Assembly: GCF_023516215.1 (NCBI RefSeq)
Contig: NZ_CP097349.1
Span: forward strand, 3,720,001 to 3,784,000
Direction of reading: 5' to 3'
DNA from: Cytobacillus pseudoceanisediminis
GTDB taxonomy: Bacteria; Bacillota; Bacilli; Bacillales; Cytobacillaceae
Length of the DNA: 64,000 bases
In this document: positions 1 to 7,621 of the stretch, piece by piece
Layout of the letters: each line of letters opens with the position of its first letter
Position numbering within the stretch: the stretch's first letter is position 1
Translations under genes and position numbers: made by a program
Notes under the pieces: model-generated
The model's input: the letters and a program-made list of their open reading frames with translations, nothing else
Databases searched by the model: none
What the model was told of the DNA's origin: nothing

Positions 1-226
1 ATAAATTCACACTTATATCCGGCACTGATACATCTCTAAGCATCCTCGGTACAATTGAGTATTTTGCAAAGGATTCGATATTCTTTTTCAGCGTTTCTTC
101 TCCCCCGGCTCCTGATTGGACATAGCCAAATCCGCCAGCTCCCATCACTTTCTCTGCTTCTTCTTCCAGTTCCTTAAATGAAATAGGAAAGTTTTCTGCG
201 AAACTAATATTCTCTACTTTTGCCAT
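1..226 (-). CDS. FMN-dependent alpha-hydroxy-acid (lactate oxidase type) enzyme, N-terminal part
   Basis: The window edge cuts this gene; only the first 75 residues are visible, starting at ATG 224-226 and still open at base 1. The peptide begins MAKVENISFAENFPISFKEL and contains SGAGGEETLKKNIESF followed by a YSIVPRMLRDVS segment. That is the usual start of the FMN-dependent TIM-barrel oxidases of L-lactate and other 2-hydroxy acids (G-A-G-x-E-x-T-L-x-x-N, then a P-R-x-L-R-D/N-V segment). No FMN ligands or catalytic His/Arg can be checked because the rest lies outside. It has no partner gene in the same direction inside the window. Family call is fairly safe; whether the product is an oxidase, monooxygenase or dehydrogenase is not decidable. 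Confidence 0.75.
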   Translation of the reverse strand, partial: MAKVENISFAENFPISFKELEEEAEKVMGAGGFGYVQSGAGGEETLKKNIESFAKYSIVPRMLRDVSVPDISVNL

Positions 227-412
227 ATTCCAGCCCTGCCTTTTTTGAATTTATTGAAAATAATAACACTTTTTCAGATTTTATGAAACCATCTAATAAA
301 ATCATAAATTCGCAGTTACAGCCTTTCCTATACAAATTAGCCGCAATAAGCAGGGATTTCACAAAAAATCATGAATAAACATTTTAACCTTAATGAAATT
401 GGAGTGTACAAA

Positions 413-783
413 ATGTTAATCAAACAGCCTTTTGATGAATTTCTGAAATTCCATTACGAAAGAGTCAGTGAAAGCAATATGAAAGTGACTTTGCCAATTC
501 AGCCGCTCTTTATTAACAGCGCGGGGCTGGTTCATGGAGGCGTCATTTCCACTCTTGCGGATGTAGCGATGGGGAATATTTTCGAGCCGGATGAAAACCA
601 GATGCAATCCGTGGTGACAGCTGATTTAAAGGTCACTTTCCTAAAGGGGGCGACAGGTGAATTTCTTATCGCCAATGCTCACCTTGTGAAGAGGGGCGCA
701 CCCTCAACCACACAGACTGCCTGATTTATAACGACCAGGATCAGCTGGTCGCCAAAGCATCGGGAATCTTCGCATCTATCTAA
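413..783 (+). pseudogene. PaaI-type hotdog thioesterase, frameshifted
   Basis: A small acyl-CoA thioesterase of the hotdog fold. The visible frame has the hallmark NSAGLVHGGVISTLADVAMG (helix and HGG loop of the PaaI/YbgC class) and then VVTADLKVTFLKGATG. The reading frame breaks near 690: frame 1 stops at 722-724, but one extra base in the G run around 689-693 gives RTLNHTDCLIYNDQDQLVAK and a natural stop at 781-783, total 123 residues, normal for the family. The start is ATG 413, with GGAG 8 bases upstream; an in-frame ATG at 371 has no ribosome binding site. Either a real inactivating deletion or a sequencing error; see the finding on indels. Confidence 0.8.
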
Positions 784-858
784 AGTGATTAATCCTATCG
801 TTGCCTGAATAGTTTCGCTGACAGCGATAGGAGGAACCATTAAAGGTTAAAGACAGTC

Positions 859-1692
859 CTAATAGTTTCTATCCTTCTTCTTTTTATACAAGTGGGATAC
901 ACTGTAAAATACCCCTATCACAACCGAAACGACTAATAAAAGCTGTGAGCCAGATAAAGATAAGGCATTGGCCAATGAAAGCGAGTAAGCCAGCAGCAAG
1001 GAAGTTAACATTTTGGAAATAGACGCAATTCCCAGGAACTTTTTAAATGAAACACCACCCATTCCTGCTCCAACACAAATGATCTCATCCGGCAATATCG
1101 GAATAACAAACATCAGCATTAGTATGGTGTTTTCATTTTTCTCCATGTATTTTTGGTATTTGATCAGATGCCGCTCTTTTATAAACCGGGATACAAGCTT
1201 TAATCCTCCTATCCTTGCAGTCAAGAACATAACAATAATCCCCGAAAGTGTACCTGTAAATCCAAGAAAGGCAGCGGCTGCGGGACCGAATACGGCACTT
1301 CCGGCAGGCAGTGTTACGGCTTCAGGAAGCGGCAACAGAATAGGCTGTAAAAAGCAAACCAGGAAAAAGATGAGCTTGCCCTCCGCTTCATATTCCCTCA
1401 GCATTCTCTCGAGCCCATAGGCATCAGTCAAAACAAGTATTTTTGTTAAATAAAAGGTCATAAAAACTATTAACAGCAGACAGAACATATAAATAAGTGC
1501 CAGTCTGCTGTATTTCAATCGGGATAACTTGCCTGCAGCAAAAAAGTAAAAATCCATCACTAATATGGCAGCCATGCCTGCAATAATACCCCATTTATAA
1601 GCCGGCAAAAGTGTCGGCATATAATTAAACAATATATACAATGCTAATAAAATGATAAGTCCATGAAAACTAACTTCAATTTTTCCATTCAT
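859..1692 (-). CDS. VTT-domain (TVP38/TMEM64, DedA-related) membrane protein
   Basis: A 277-residue integral membrane protein. About six hydrophobic segments are visible; the central part (about residues 110-215) is a VTT domain: a LLPLPEAVTLPAGSAVFGP re-entrant loop, a G-x-x-x-G membrane helix, and the second loop IPILPDEIICVGAGMGG before a helix. Proteins of this fold are lipid scramblases or transporters in the membrane; the substrate of this one is unknown. RBS AGAAGGGG lies just upstream of ATG 1690-1692. It stands alone, transcribed towards the frameshifted thioesterase. The acidic D-E in the second loop replaces the usual arginine pattern of classical DedA proteins, which is typical for the YdjX/TVP38 branch. 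Confidence 0.8.
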   Translation of the reverse strand: MNGKIEVSFHGLIILLALYILFNYMPTLLPAYKWGIIAGMAAILVMDFYFFAAGKLSRLKYSRLALIYMFCLLLIVFMTFYLTKILVLTDAYGLERMLREYEAEGKLIFFLVCFLQPILLPLPEAVTLPAGSAVFGPAAAAFLGFTGTLSGIIVMFLTARIGGLKLVSRFIKERHLIKYQKYMEKNENTILMLMFVIPILPDEIICVGAGMGGVSFKKFLGIASISKMLTSLLLAYSLSLANALSLSGSQLLLVVSVVIGVFYSVSHLYKKKKDRNY

Positions 1693-1795
1693 ACATTTTC
1701 CCCTTCTTGCTTTTCTTAACTATAGTTTAGAAGAGAATACAAAGAGGATTAAGCTCCCTTAGCATTAAAATAAGCTAAGGCCAGAGACTTAAATA

Positions 1796-1825
1796 TTAAA
1801 AAAGCAGGACTTATCCTGCTTTTTT
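1796..1825 (-). terminator. Intrinsic terminator
   Basis: An AAAGCAGGA / TCCTGCTTT stem with a short loop, flanked by A and T runs on both sides. It sits directly at the stop codon of the 45-residue gene and could stop transcription in either direction. Confidence 0.8.
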
Positions 1826-1961
1826 AATACTCTATCTCATCATAATCCTTAGGCTGCGGAACCGGCTGATCCCCTTTATACTTTCCAAACTCATTGACAA
1901 GTTCCCTCTCTTCTTTTGGGCCTTGTGTCTGTTTCTTATTTTGCTCATCTTTTCCAGACAA
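1824..1961 (-). CDS. Small acidic hydrophilic protein, 45 aa
   Basis: A short gene not usually found by length-limited calling. It starts at TTG (1959-1961) with AAGGAG placed 8 bases upstream and ends at TAA 1824-1826 right on a terminator hairpin. The product, MSGKDEQNKKQTQGPKEERE then LVNEFGKYKGDQPVPQPKDY and a final DEIEY, is charged, has no membrane segment and no cysteine. An overlapping ATG frame (start at 1964) reads a basic nonsense peptide and is badly spaced from the ribosome binding site. I do not recognise a family; correct spacing, low-complexity charged composition and terminator placement argue that it is real. Function unknown. Confidence 0.6.
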   Translation of the reverse strand: MSGKDEQNKKQTQGPKEERELVNEFGKYKGDQPVPQPKDYDEIEY

Positions 1962-2091
1962 CTCATTTGCTCCTTCCTTATGGTTCTTTAAATTAATATG
2001 TACTCATTACTTTCATTTCACGCATAATTAGCAGGATTTTTCCTGCACTCTGTAAAATAGGTAAAAAACTCGATATAAAAGGAGGGTCCAA

Positions 2092-2487
2092 ATGTTTATT
2101 TCACATATTGCTACTGTTGAGATACCAGTTTCAAACTTGGAGCGGTCAGTAGCATTTTATGTAGAGGTTCTTGGTGTTAAAGTTGAATTCAAAGGTGAGA
2201 AAAATGCTATGCTAAGCTTTCAAGCAAAGGGTGTTCCAACAATCTTCCTTGTAGAAACCGAAGACAGAAAGTCATTATCTTTTTCCAATTCCCATAATGG
2301 TGTCGAACACAGCATCATTGATTTCTATACACAATCCTTAGAAGAGTTCCATCATTGGCTGCAGGTGAAAAACATTGAAGTTGGTCCGCTTAATATTAAT
2401 GAGGAACATGGCTTTGGAGGATTTGGCTTTAAGGATCCGGATGGCAATCTGCTTAGCGCATGCAACGTGCTGCATAAAGGCCAATAA
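2092..2487 (+). CDS. VOC (glyoxalase/bleomycin-resistance fold) protein
   Basis: A 131-residue single VOC module pair: IATVEIPVSNLERSVAFYVE at the N-terminus (beta1 and helix with the S-x-x-F-Y signature) and a C-terminal FGFKDPDGNLLSACN metal-binding edge (D-P-D-G-N). Members act as dioxygenases, lyases, isomerases or drug-binding proteins; the substrate cannot be inferred from sequence. AAAGGAGG is 6-7 bases before ATG 2092. It lies 98 bases ahead of the GNAT gene and may share its transcript, as no terminator is seen between them. Not typical of FosB or BLMA, which have different core motifs. Confidence 0.8.
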   Translation: MFISHIATVEIPVSNLERSVAFYVEVLGVKVEFKGEKNAMLSFQAKGVPTIFLVETEDRKSLSFSNSHNGVEHSIIDFYTQSLEEFHHWLQVKNIEVGPLNINEEHGFGGFGFKDPDGNLLSACNVLHKGQ

Positions 2488-2585
2488 AGAAAAAAGCCTC
2501 AAGCCTCAATTTACAAACCAGGCTGGTAAAAGGGAAAAAGGTTGAAAAACTGCGAATTCAGATGATTAATAAGAAGGAGATTCCC

Positions 2586-3134
2586 ATGGTAAGATTAGAA
2601 CCTTTTACAGAAAAAGATTTCGATTTGCTCATCAGCTGGATCAGTACACCGGAATTAATGGTTCAGTGGAGCGGTGCCCATTTCAAATTCCCCCTTAATC
2701 ATGAGCAGCTTGCTAAGTATATAAGCTCTGCAAATCTGGAAACCAGCTCGGAATATATCTGCAAAGTTTTGGCAAACGATGAAATCGTCGGTCATATTTC
2801 CCTTGGCAGAGTTGACCGTGTCAACGAAACTGCGAGGATTGGCAAGGTTTTCATCAGCCCCACAGCACGGGGGAAAGGGTATGCTTCAGAAATGATTCAT
2901 CAAATCCTGAACTTTGCCTTCCAAGAGCTGAAATTAAATAGAATCAGCCTTGGGGTTTTTGATTTTAATTTGCCTGCTATTAAGATTTACGAGCAGGCAG
3001 GGTTCCAAAAAGAGGGACTTCTTAGGCAGACCAATAAAGTTAGAAATAAATATTGGAACTTGATAGAAATGAGCATCCTGAAAGCTGAATGGCAGGCCAG
3101 ACCCGGGCTCATGGGTATTCAATCAAACATTTGA
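2586..3134 (+). CDS. GNAT acetyltransferase (RimJ/RimL-like)
   Basis: A 182-residue N-acetyltransferase of the RimJ/RimL (Acetyltransf_3) type. Motif A for acetyl-CoA is clear: ARIGKVFISPTARGKGYASE with the R-G-K-G-Y-A loop, followed by LNRISLGVFDFNLPAIKIYE and the QAGFQKEGLLR end of the fold. ATG 2586 is chosen because AAGGAG sits 6 bases upstream; the earlier in-frame ATG at 2562 has no such site. The last codons run into a 24-base palindrome at 3117-3140, so the final residues (about IQSNI) may be an extension created by that element. The acceptor may be a protein N-terminus or a small amine; unknown. Confidence 0.85.
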   Translation: MVRLEPFTEKDFDLLISWISTPELMVQWSGAHFKFPLNHEQLAKYISSANLETSSEYICKVLANDEIVGHISLGRVDRVNETARIGKVFISPTARGKGYASEMIHQILNFAFQELKLNRISLGVFDFNLPAIKIYEQAGFQKEGLLRQTNKVRNKYWNLIEMSILKAEWQARPGLMGIQSNI

Positions 3135-3140
3135 TTGAAT
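3117..3140. repeat. Palindrome of the ATCAAAC/GTTTGAT family (copy 1)
   Basis: Eleven-base arms ATTCAATCAAA / TTTGATTGAAT with a 2-base centre, overlapping the stop codon of the GNAT gene. The same core returns at 12326 and at 39536. Confidence 0.7.
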
Positions 3141-3146
3141 GATCCT

Positions 3147-3968
3147 CTACATAAAAAACAGGGCGGTATACTCCGCCCTGTTTGATTTAGCTTGCTTTTT
3201 CTTCAGCCGGCACTTCCTGTTTTTCCTTGAAAGAAACCATCCAGCTAATGCTATTCCAATTAAGACTACATAGAAAGTAGTTTTCCATTCGGTCGATTTG
3301 GCAAATCCTTCAGGCAGGATCGCCAGCGCCGGATGGGACATTGTATAGACAGCCAGTTTGACACCAACCCAGCCGACAATACCAAATGCTGCAACCTCAA
3401 GTCCAGGTCTCCTGTGAAGCAGATCGACAAAGAGGTTTGCAGCAAAACGCATAATGATCAATCCGATCATACCCCCGGCAAAGATGACAAAGAACTTTCC
3501 GCCGTCAAGTCCGCCTATATGGCCAAGTCCTGAATCCGGAAGGGCCACGGCCAGAGCGACCGCTGCCAGAATGGAATCTACAGCGAATGCAATATCAGCC
3601 AGCTCAACCTTAAATACTGTCAGCCAAAAACCAGATTGTTTCTTTTCTTTCGTTACTCCTGCTTCTTCCTCGCCTTTTTTTACAAGGAATTTTCTTAATA
3701 TATGATTAGCAGCGATAAACAGAAGGTATAGCGCTCCAATGGCTTGAACCTGCCATACATCTACTAGATATGAAATCGCAAATAACGATCCAAAGCGGAA
3801 AACAAACGCTCCAGCTAACCCGTAAAATAAAGCCTTCTTCCTCTGCTCCTCCGGAAGATGCTTAACCATAATCGCCAGCACCAGCGCGTTATCAGCAGCC
3901 AATAAACCCTCCAGCGCCACAAGCAGCAGCAATACCCATCCATACTCAAGTATTAGTGATAATTCCAT
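3147..3968 (-). CDS. TerC-family membrane protein, probable Mn2+ exporter (YkoY/MeeY-like)
   Basis: An integral membrane protein with about seven helices. TerC signatures: LEGLLAADNALVLAIMVKHL (acidic-Asn metal site in the first helix) and VELADIAFAVDSILAAVALA (the matching D-D site). Family members export Mn2+ and help metallate secreted enzymes. It follows an FbpB-like gene by 14 bases, and both lie behind a yybP-ykoY Mn2+ riboswitch, which fits metal efflux. RBS GGGAGGG is before ATG 3966-3968. Oddity: near 3226-3236 the frame slips; with one added base the protein ends KEKQEVPAEEKAS with TAA 3187-3189 just ahead of the terminator hairpin (260 residues), whereas the present frame reads through that hairpin to 3147 (273 residues). 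Confidence 0.85.
   Translation of the reverse strand: MELSLILEYGWVLLLLVALEGLLAADNALVLAIMVKHLPEEQRKKALFYGLAGAFVFRFGSLFAISYLVDVWQVQAIGALYLLFIAANHILRKFLVKKGEEEAGVTKEKKQSGFWLTVFKVELADIAFAVDSILAAVALAVALPDSGLGHIGGLDGGKFFVIFAGGMIGLIIMRFAANLFVDLLHRRPGLEVAAFGIVGWVGVKLAVYTMSHPALAILPEGFAKSTEWKTTFYVVLIGIALAGWFLSRKNRKCRLKKKQAKSNRAEYTALFFM
3156..3185 (-). terminator. Intrinsic terminator of the TerC unit
   Basis: AAACAGGGCGG / CCGCCCTGTTT stem with a 4-5 base loop, then T-rich sequence on the minus strand. The current TerC frame reads through this hairpin, which supports a frameshift upstream. Confidence 0.8.
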
Positions 3969-3982
3969 CTAAACACCCTCCC

Positions 3983-4108
3983 TTATTTCACCTTTGTATA
4001 TTTTTCGTCTACACGTTTTTCAATTTTAGCCAGCAATTCTTGATCTCTCAGCAGCTCTTCTTTGTTTTTCTTAATTAATTCTGCAAATGATACTCTAGCT
4101 TTTTTCAT
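3983..4108 (-). CDS. FbpB-like small basic protein, 41 aa
   Basis: A 41-residue peptide, MKKARVSFAELIKKNKEELL then RDQELLAKIEKRVDEKYTKV, of the Fur-regulated basic protein FbpA/FbpB type (S-F-x-E-L-I/V-x-x-N-K-x-E-L-L, then an amphipathic E-K-I-E-K helix). In B. subtilis FbpB is an RNA-chaperone-like helper of the iron-sparing sRNA FsrA. GGAAAGGAG lies 6 bases upstream of ATG 4106-4108. The gene is the first one after the Mn2+ riboswitch and precedes terC by 14 bases, so it should be made when manganese is high. No Fur-box-like sequence is visible in front. A paralogue is at 8760-8885. Function here is inferred only from similarity. Confidence 0.75.
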   Translation of the reverse strand: MKKARVSFAELIKKNKEELLRDQELLAKIEKRVDEKYTKVK

Positions 4109-4209
4109 CTTGGTCTCCTTTCCTTCTATTTTTTAAGTATTGAAAGCTTCGCACTGTTTCCCTGCAGTTATGTCGATTGAGGATTTCCATTGCCAAGCTA
4201 TATCAGGCA

Positions 4210-4372
4210 ATAAAAAAACCTCTACCAGCAAGCGGTAAAGGTTTAAAAAACAAAAAGACCTTTACCCGAAACAGGCAAAGGTCTTGCTAACAACGTTAAG
4301 GTTGCCAACAAAGCCGGGAGCTCTAAACTCCGAAATGACGACTCTGCTGTAAAAGCTACTCCCCTTTAGGAG
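4210..4372 (-). promoter_or_regulatory. yybP-ykoY (manganese) riboswitch with terminator platform
   Basis: On the minus strand the leader carries the class hallmark AAAGGGGAGTAGC (4354-4368), a GTCGTC-type segment, CCCGGCTTTGTTGGCAACC, and the 3-prime AGACCTTTGCC half. The latter also forms one arm of a hairpin GACCTTTGCC / GGTAAAGGTC (about 4254-4285), and a second hairpin AAACCTTTACC / GGTAGAGGTTT followed by T7 lies at 4211-4243. Known members bind Mn2+ and switch expression of efflux proteins on, by blocking termination. Position directly before the FbpB-like/terC pair fits. The two consecutive, similar hairpins suggest a duplicated terminator. Confidence 0.9.
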
Positions 4373-4393
4373 AAACTATTCAACTATACGTTA

Positions 4394-4422
4394 ATCATAT
4401 TCTATTTTTCTTAAGGTGTCAA
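4394..4422 (-). promoter_or_regulatory. Sigma-A promoter of the Mn2+ riboswitch unit
   Basis: TTGACA (4417-4422 reversed), 17-base spacer, TATGAT (4394-4399 reversed). Transcription would begin about 15 bases before the riboswitch. The -35 box lies four bases past the stop codon of the DoxX gene. Confidence 0.75.
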
Positions 4423-4425
4423 CCC

Positions 4426-5421
4426 TTATGCAAATCGGTAATAAATCAGAATGAATGTCGCAAGGACGAAAATAAAGTTCAGGAAAACAAACACAAATTG
4501 ATCTGCCCTGGTTTTATGAAGCTTAATAGGCGGGTTATAAAAAGACACCCCTTCAATGATGAAGATAATCAGGACAATATGGATCATAAAATGGCCGATT
4601 ACTTCTGTCATTCCAAACAGCATCGTGGTTGTAATAAAAATAACCGTAACCACAAAGCCAACTACCCGGTTAAGGATCCCTACCACTAGAAGGTAACCGA
4701 CAACAAACTCAATGAATGCAGCCATAACAACGAATGCAGCCGGGGCAAAGCCGAATGTGGGAACTCCGTGATTGGCTACAATATCAAGAGACATGCTTGG
4801 ATATACCCATTTTTCAACAGCCACCCAGCATAAAGATAAACCTGTGCCTAAATAAAGGAATGGAAATCCAACCTGCTCAAGCTTTGTGCTGCCGACCAGC
4901 AAGACTCCAATAATGGCAACATAATATCCATAATCAAGCATATGGAAAATGCCATTCCAAAGGGTAACGTACACAAATAGCCCCAATAAAATAACGGCTC
5001 CGGCCTTTGTAGAGATGTGATGCGGAATAAGCAGAAAGCCAATTGCTGCCCAAGTTAGAATCATTGCAATCGTATTGGTTAAATAAAATTCAGGCGCAAA
5101 TAATGTTCCATTCGTCACCTGTATTATTAATGCCGCGGCTGTACCATACTTAAGGATATACCTGCTATATTTGCGGAATCCTGAGAGCCAGTCATCCAGC
5201 TTTTTAACTTTGTCCCATTGCGCTGTCCTTGGGATAATCAATGTCAGCATCGCAAGGACAATCGCAGCTGTCAGTGCCAGTCCCAAAAATAAAGGTGATA
5301 ATATATTTTCAATCGTTTCCTTTTGAGGTGTCACATTTGTGAACCATTTCACATGTGCGCTCGCAAAAAAAGGCGTCATAACCAATCCTGCTATTAATAA
5401 AAACTGGAATATTTTTTTCAT
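4426..5421 (-). CDS. DoxX-family membrane protein
   Basis: A 331-residue protein with an N-terminal signal/anchor (MKKIFQFLLIAGLVMTPFFA then SAHVKWF) and about eight to nine membrane helices. The second half (YLGTGLSLCWVAVEKWVYPS, AFIEFVVGYLLVVGILNRVV) resembles DoxX/DoxD-like quinone-linked proteins. Members are connected with thiosulfate oxidation or with redox-linked membrane complexes; a function for this one is not known. RBS GGGAGG precedes ATG 5419-5421. A perfect 32-bp palindrome with the core of a Rex or FNR operator lies about 95 bases upstream, so redox or oxygen control is likely. It is a single-gene unit; the Mn2+ riboswitch promoter starts at its 3-prime end. Confidence 0.7.
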   Translation of the reverse strand: MKKIFQFLLIAGLVMTPFFASAHVKWFTNVTPQKETIENILSPLFLGLALTAAIVLAMLTLIIPRTAQWDKVKKLDDWLSGFRKYSRYILKYGTAAALIIQVTNGTLFAPEFYLTNTIAMILTWAAIGFLLIPHHISTKAGAVILLGLFVYVTLWNGIFHMLDYGYYVAIIGVLLVGSTKLEQVGFPFLYLGTGLSLCWVAVEKWVYPSMSLDIVANHGVPTFGFAPAAFVVMAAFIEFVVGYLLVVGILNRVVGFVVTVIFITTTMLFGMTEVIGHFMIHIVLIIFIIEGVSFYNPPIKLHKTRADQFVFVFLNFIFVLATFILIYYRFA

Positions 5422-5514
5422 GATGATCGTGCCTCCCTGATGGCATTTTAGGTAAACAATATAAGTACAGTATTAATATATAATACTTTTCATTCCAGTG
5501 GATGAATCAAAAAT

Positions 5515-5546
5515 GAACAATATGTGAAATATTTCACATATTGTTC
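5515..5546. promoter_or_regulatory. Perfect 32-bp palindrome with Rex/FNR-like core
   Basis: Two exact 16-base arms, GAACAATATGTGAAAT and its complement, with no loop. The middle TGTGAAATATTTCACA matches both the Rex pattern TGTGAA-N4-TTCACA and the Crp/Fnr pattern TGTGA-N6-TCACA. It lies upstream of the DoxX gene and just past the tatA terminator. Confidence 0.7.
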
Positions 5547-5550
5547 GCAA

Positions 5551-5587
5551 TAAAAATACAGGCTAATTCGCTTGCCTGTATTTTTAT
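5551..5587 (-). terminator. Terminator of phoD-tatA
   Basis: AAAAATACAGGC / GCCTGTATTTTT stem around an 11-base loop, immediately after the tatA stop codon; A and T tails on both sides. Confidence 0.8.
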
Positions 5588-5590
5588 TTC

Positions 5591-5797
5591 CTACTTTTCT
5601 TTTTTCAAGGCTGAAAGTACCGGCTTTTGCTCTTCCTTCTTTTCCTCATCTGATACCAAATCCTTTGCCGCACTTTTAAACTCCGTTAAGGTCCGCCCAA
5701 ATGCCCGCCCGATTTCAGGAAGCTTGGATGGCCCAAATATGATCAACGCAATGACAAGAACGAGAATTAAGCCTGGAATGCCAATGTTGGAAATCAT
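5591..5797 (-). CDS. tatA: Twin-arginine translocase subunit TatA
   Basis: A 68-residue TatA/TatE protein: one N-terminal membrane helix ([20 protein letters not shown] with the F-G-P hinge), the amphipathic helix [20 protein letters not shown], and a charged tail. TatA oligomers form the pore of the Tat pathway. It follows phoD by 15 bases and is probably dedicated to export of the folded PhoD enzyme, like TatAd of B. subtilis. Unlike the B. subtilis phoD-tatAd-tatCd operon, no tatC follows; the unit ends in a terminator. TatC must be encoded elsewhere. Confidence 0.9.
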   Translation of the reverse strand: MISNIGIPGLILVLVIALIIFGPSKLPEIGRAFGRTLTEFKSAAKDLVSDEEKKEEQKPVLSALKKEK

Positions 5798-5812
5798 CTT
5801 CTCACCGTCCCG

Positions 5813-7567
5813 TTAATGTAATACCTTTTCTCGCTTTTTCTTAAGCTGCTTTTCATGTGCCCTTGAATGAGCGTGATGGCGATCTTCTTCCACCTCAGAA
5901 GAGATTCCAGCCCCCTGAGGTACAGCAGATGCCGATACCTGCTTCAAGCCAGCCTGATCTTTTTCAAAAATAAATGATGCTCTTGTTGAAATATCCGCTC
6001 CAGGCTCTGTTACGAAAGGAAGAACCCGATAATCTGCACGCCATTGCTCTGGTGTTACCCGGCAGCGGACATAGCCTCTATAATTATTAAAGAACTTAAT
6101 ATGCGGATTTTCTGCAAGCGTCTTTTCCGTATCCGCTCTCACATCTGATCCGTTTCCTCCTGATGTGATAGAGGTTCCGACAAATTCAGCCCCAATCAGC
6201 TTTGCATTTGGATCATTATAGTCTGTTAGAATATTCGAAGCCCAGCTTGCATGGACATCCCCAGTCAGAACGATTAGGTTTCCGATATTGTTTGAAACAG
6301 CAAAATCTGTCAGACGCTGCCGGGCAGCAGGGTAACCATCCCATGCATCCATGCTGAACTTCGGCGAAGCAATTGATCCAAAATTTCTCTGGGCAAAGAA
6401 CACCTGCTGTGCAAGTACATTCCAATGCGCATTGGAGCTGGCTAGATTGCTTTCAACCCATTGTTCCTGTTCATTGCCAAGGAGAGTGCGGGTTGGATCA
6501 AGCGACTCCGGAGTATGCGGCTTGCTGCCATCACCATTTGCCTGGTCATCCCGATATTGCCGGGAGTCAAGCACAAGGAATGACGCTAGGCTGCCATAGC
6601 TGAATTCCCTATACAGCTGCATACCATCACCATTTGGCATGGAAGATAACCGGAGCGGCATGTGCTCATAGTAAGCCTGATAAGCAGCTGCACGGCGTTT
6701 AATAAATGCTTCTGCCGACTGGCCTTTTTCCGGAATCCCAGCTGCATAGTTATTTTCCACTTCGTGGTCATCCCAAGTGACTACCCAAGGGAAAGCAGCA
6801 TGCGCTTCTCTCAGATGCGGATCCGTTTTGTACTGGGCATGGCGATTCCGGTAATCTTCGAGAGAGATAATTTCCTGTCCGCTATGATGACGGACATTTC
6901 CTGTTGGTGAAATATATTCATTTGGTCCATATTCATATATGTAGTCACCAAGGTGAATGACAAGATCCAGATTTTCCTTTGCCATATGCTGATAGGCTGT
7001 AAAAAATCCATGTTCATACTGCTGGCATGAAGCAAATGCAAATGATAGCCCTGATACTTTGGCACCCGCAGCCGGAAGCGTCTTTGTTTTCCCAATTGGG
7101 CTTAATTCATTGCCGCTTTTAAAACGATAATAATAGACAGTGTCCGGCATTAAGCCTTCTGCCTCCACATGCACAGAATGCGCCAAATCCGGCACTGCAA
7201 TTTCTGTCCCGCGTTTAACAACTTTTCGGAAATGTTCATCTGCAGCAAGTTCCCATTTGACTGGGACAGCATGATGAGGCATCCCGCCTCCATTAAGCGG
7301 ATCTGGTGCAAGCCTTGTCCATAAAACCACACTGTCCGAAAGAGGATCTCCTGATGCCACACCGAGGGTAAAAGGATATTTGCTGAACTTAGGAGCTGCA
7401 TCAACCGTTAGATTACCCACCCCTAATGATTGCGCCATAGCCAGCGCAAGCGAAAAACCGGCAATTTTCCCTGCACCAGATAGAAAGCTCCGGCGGTCAA
7501 TGTCCCTCTTTAAGTTCTCTTCATTAAACTTCCTGATTAAATCATCAATCGATCTCTCATGTCCCAT
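5813..7567 (-). CDS. phoD: Tat-exported alkaline phosphatase/phosphodiesterase PhoD
   Basis: A 584-residue secreted phosphatase/phosphodiesterase of the PhoD family, used to release phosphate from phosphodiesters such as teichoic acids. A Tat signal is plain: DRRSFLSG (R25-R26) followed by a long hydrophobic stretch and AAP near residue 58. The metal-site motifs of PhoD appear in order: LVIHLGDYIYEYG, TWDDHEVENNYA, and LTGDVHASWASN. Members need Ca2+ with Fe3+. It is co-transcribed with tatA. A weak PhoP-box-like triple repeat is upstream. Length is normal (about 580) and no break is seen. The tail (about residues 555-584) is His/Lys-rich and likely disordered. Confidence 0.92.
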   Translation of the reverse strand: MGHERSIDDLIRKFNEENLKRDIDRRSFLSGAGKIAGFSLALAMAQSLGVGNLTVDAAPKFSKYPFTLGVASGDPLSDSVVLWTRLAPDPLNGGGMPHHAVPVKWELAADEHFRKVVKRGTEIAVPDLAHSVHVEAEGLMPDTVYYYRFKSGNELSPIGKTKTLPAAGAKVSGLSFAFASCQQYEHGFFTAYQHMAKENLDLVIHLGDYIYEYGPNEYISPTGNVRHHSGQEIISLEDYRNRHAQYKTDPHLREAHAAFPWVVTWDDHEVENNYAAGIPEKGQSAEAFIKRRAAAYQAYYEHMPLRLSSMPNGDGMQLYREFSYGSLASFLVLDSRQYRDDQANGDGSKPHTPESLDPTRTLLGNEQEQWVESNLASSNAHWNVLAQQVFFAQRNFGSIASPKFSMDAWDGYPAARQRLTDFAVSNNIGNLIVLTGDVHASWASNILTDYNDPNAKLIGAEFVGTSITSGGNGSDVRADTEKTLAENPHIKFFNNYRGYVRCRVTPEQWRADYRVLPFVTEPGADISTRASFIFEKDQAGLKQVSASAVPQGAGISSEVEEDRHHAHSRAHEKQLKKKREKVLH

Positions 7568-7621
7568 TTTTCTTCACCTCTTAAATCAATCTGGATTCAC
7601 AGTTGATTATAAGAGGCTATT

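Noticed and set aside
794..831. Inverted repeat CCTATCG / CGATAGG after the thioesterase gene
   Set aside because: The loop is 24 bases and there is no T run; too weak to call a terminator.
1013..1420. 135-codon plus-strand frame
   Set aside because: Antisense shadow of the VTT gene; no ribosome binding site, proline/serine-rich nonsense.
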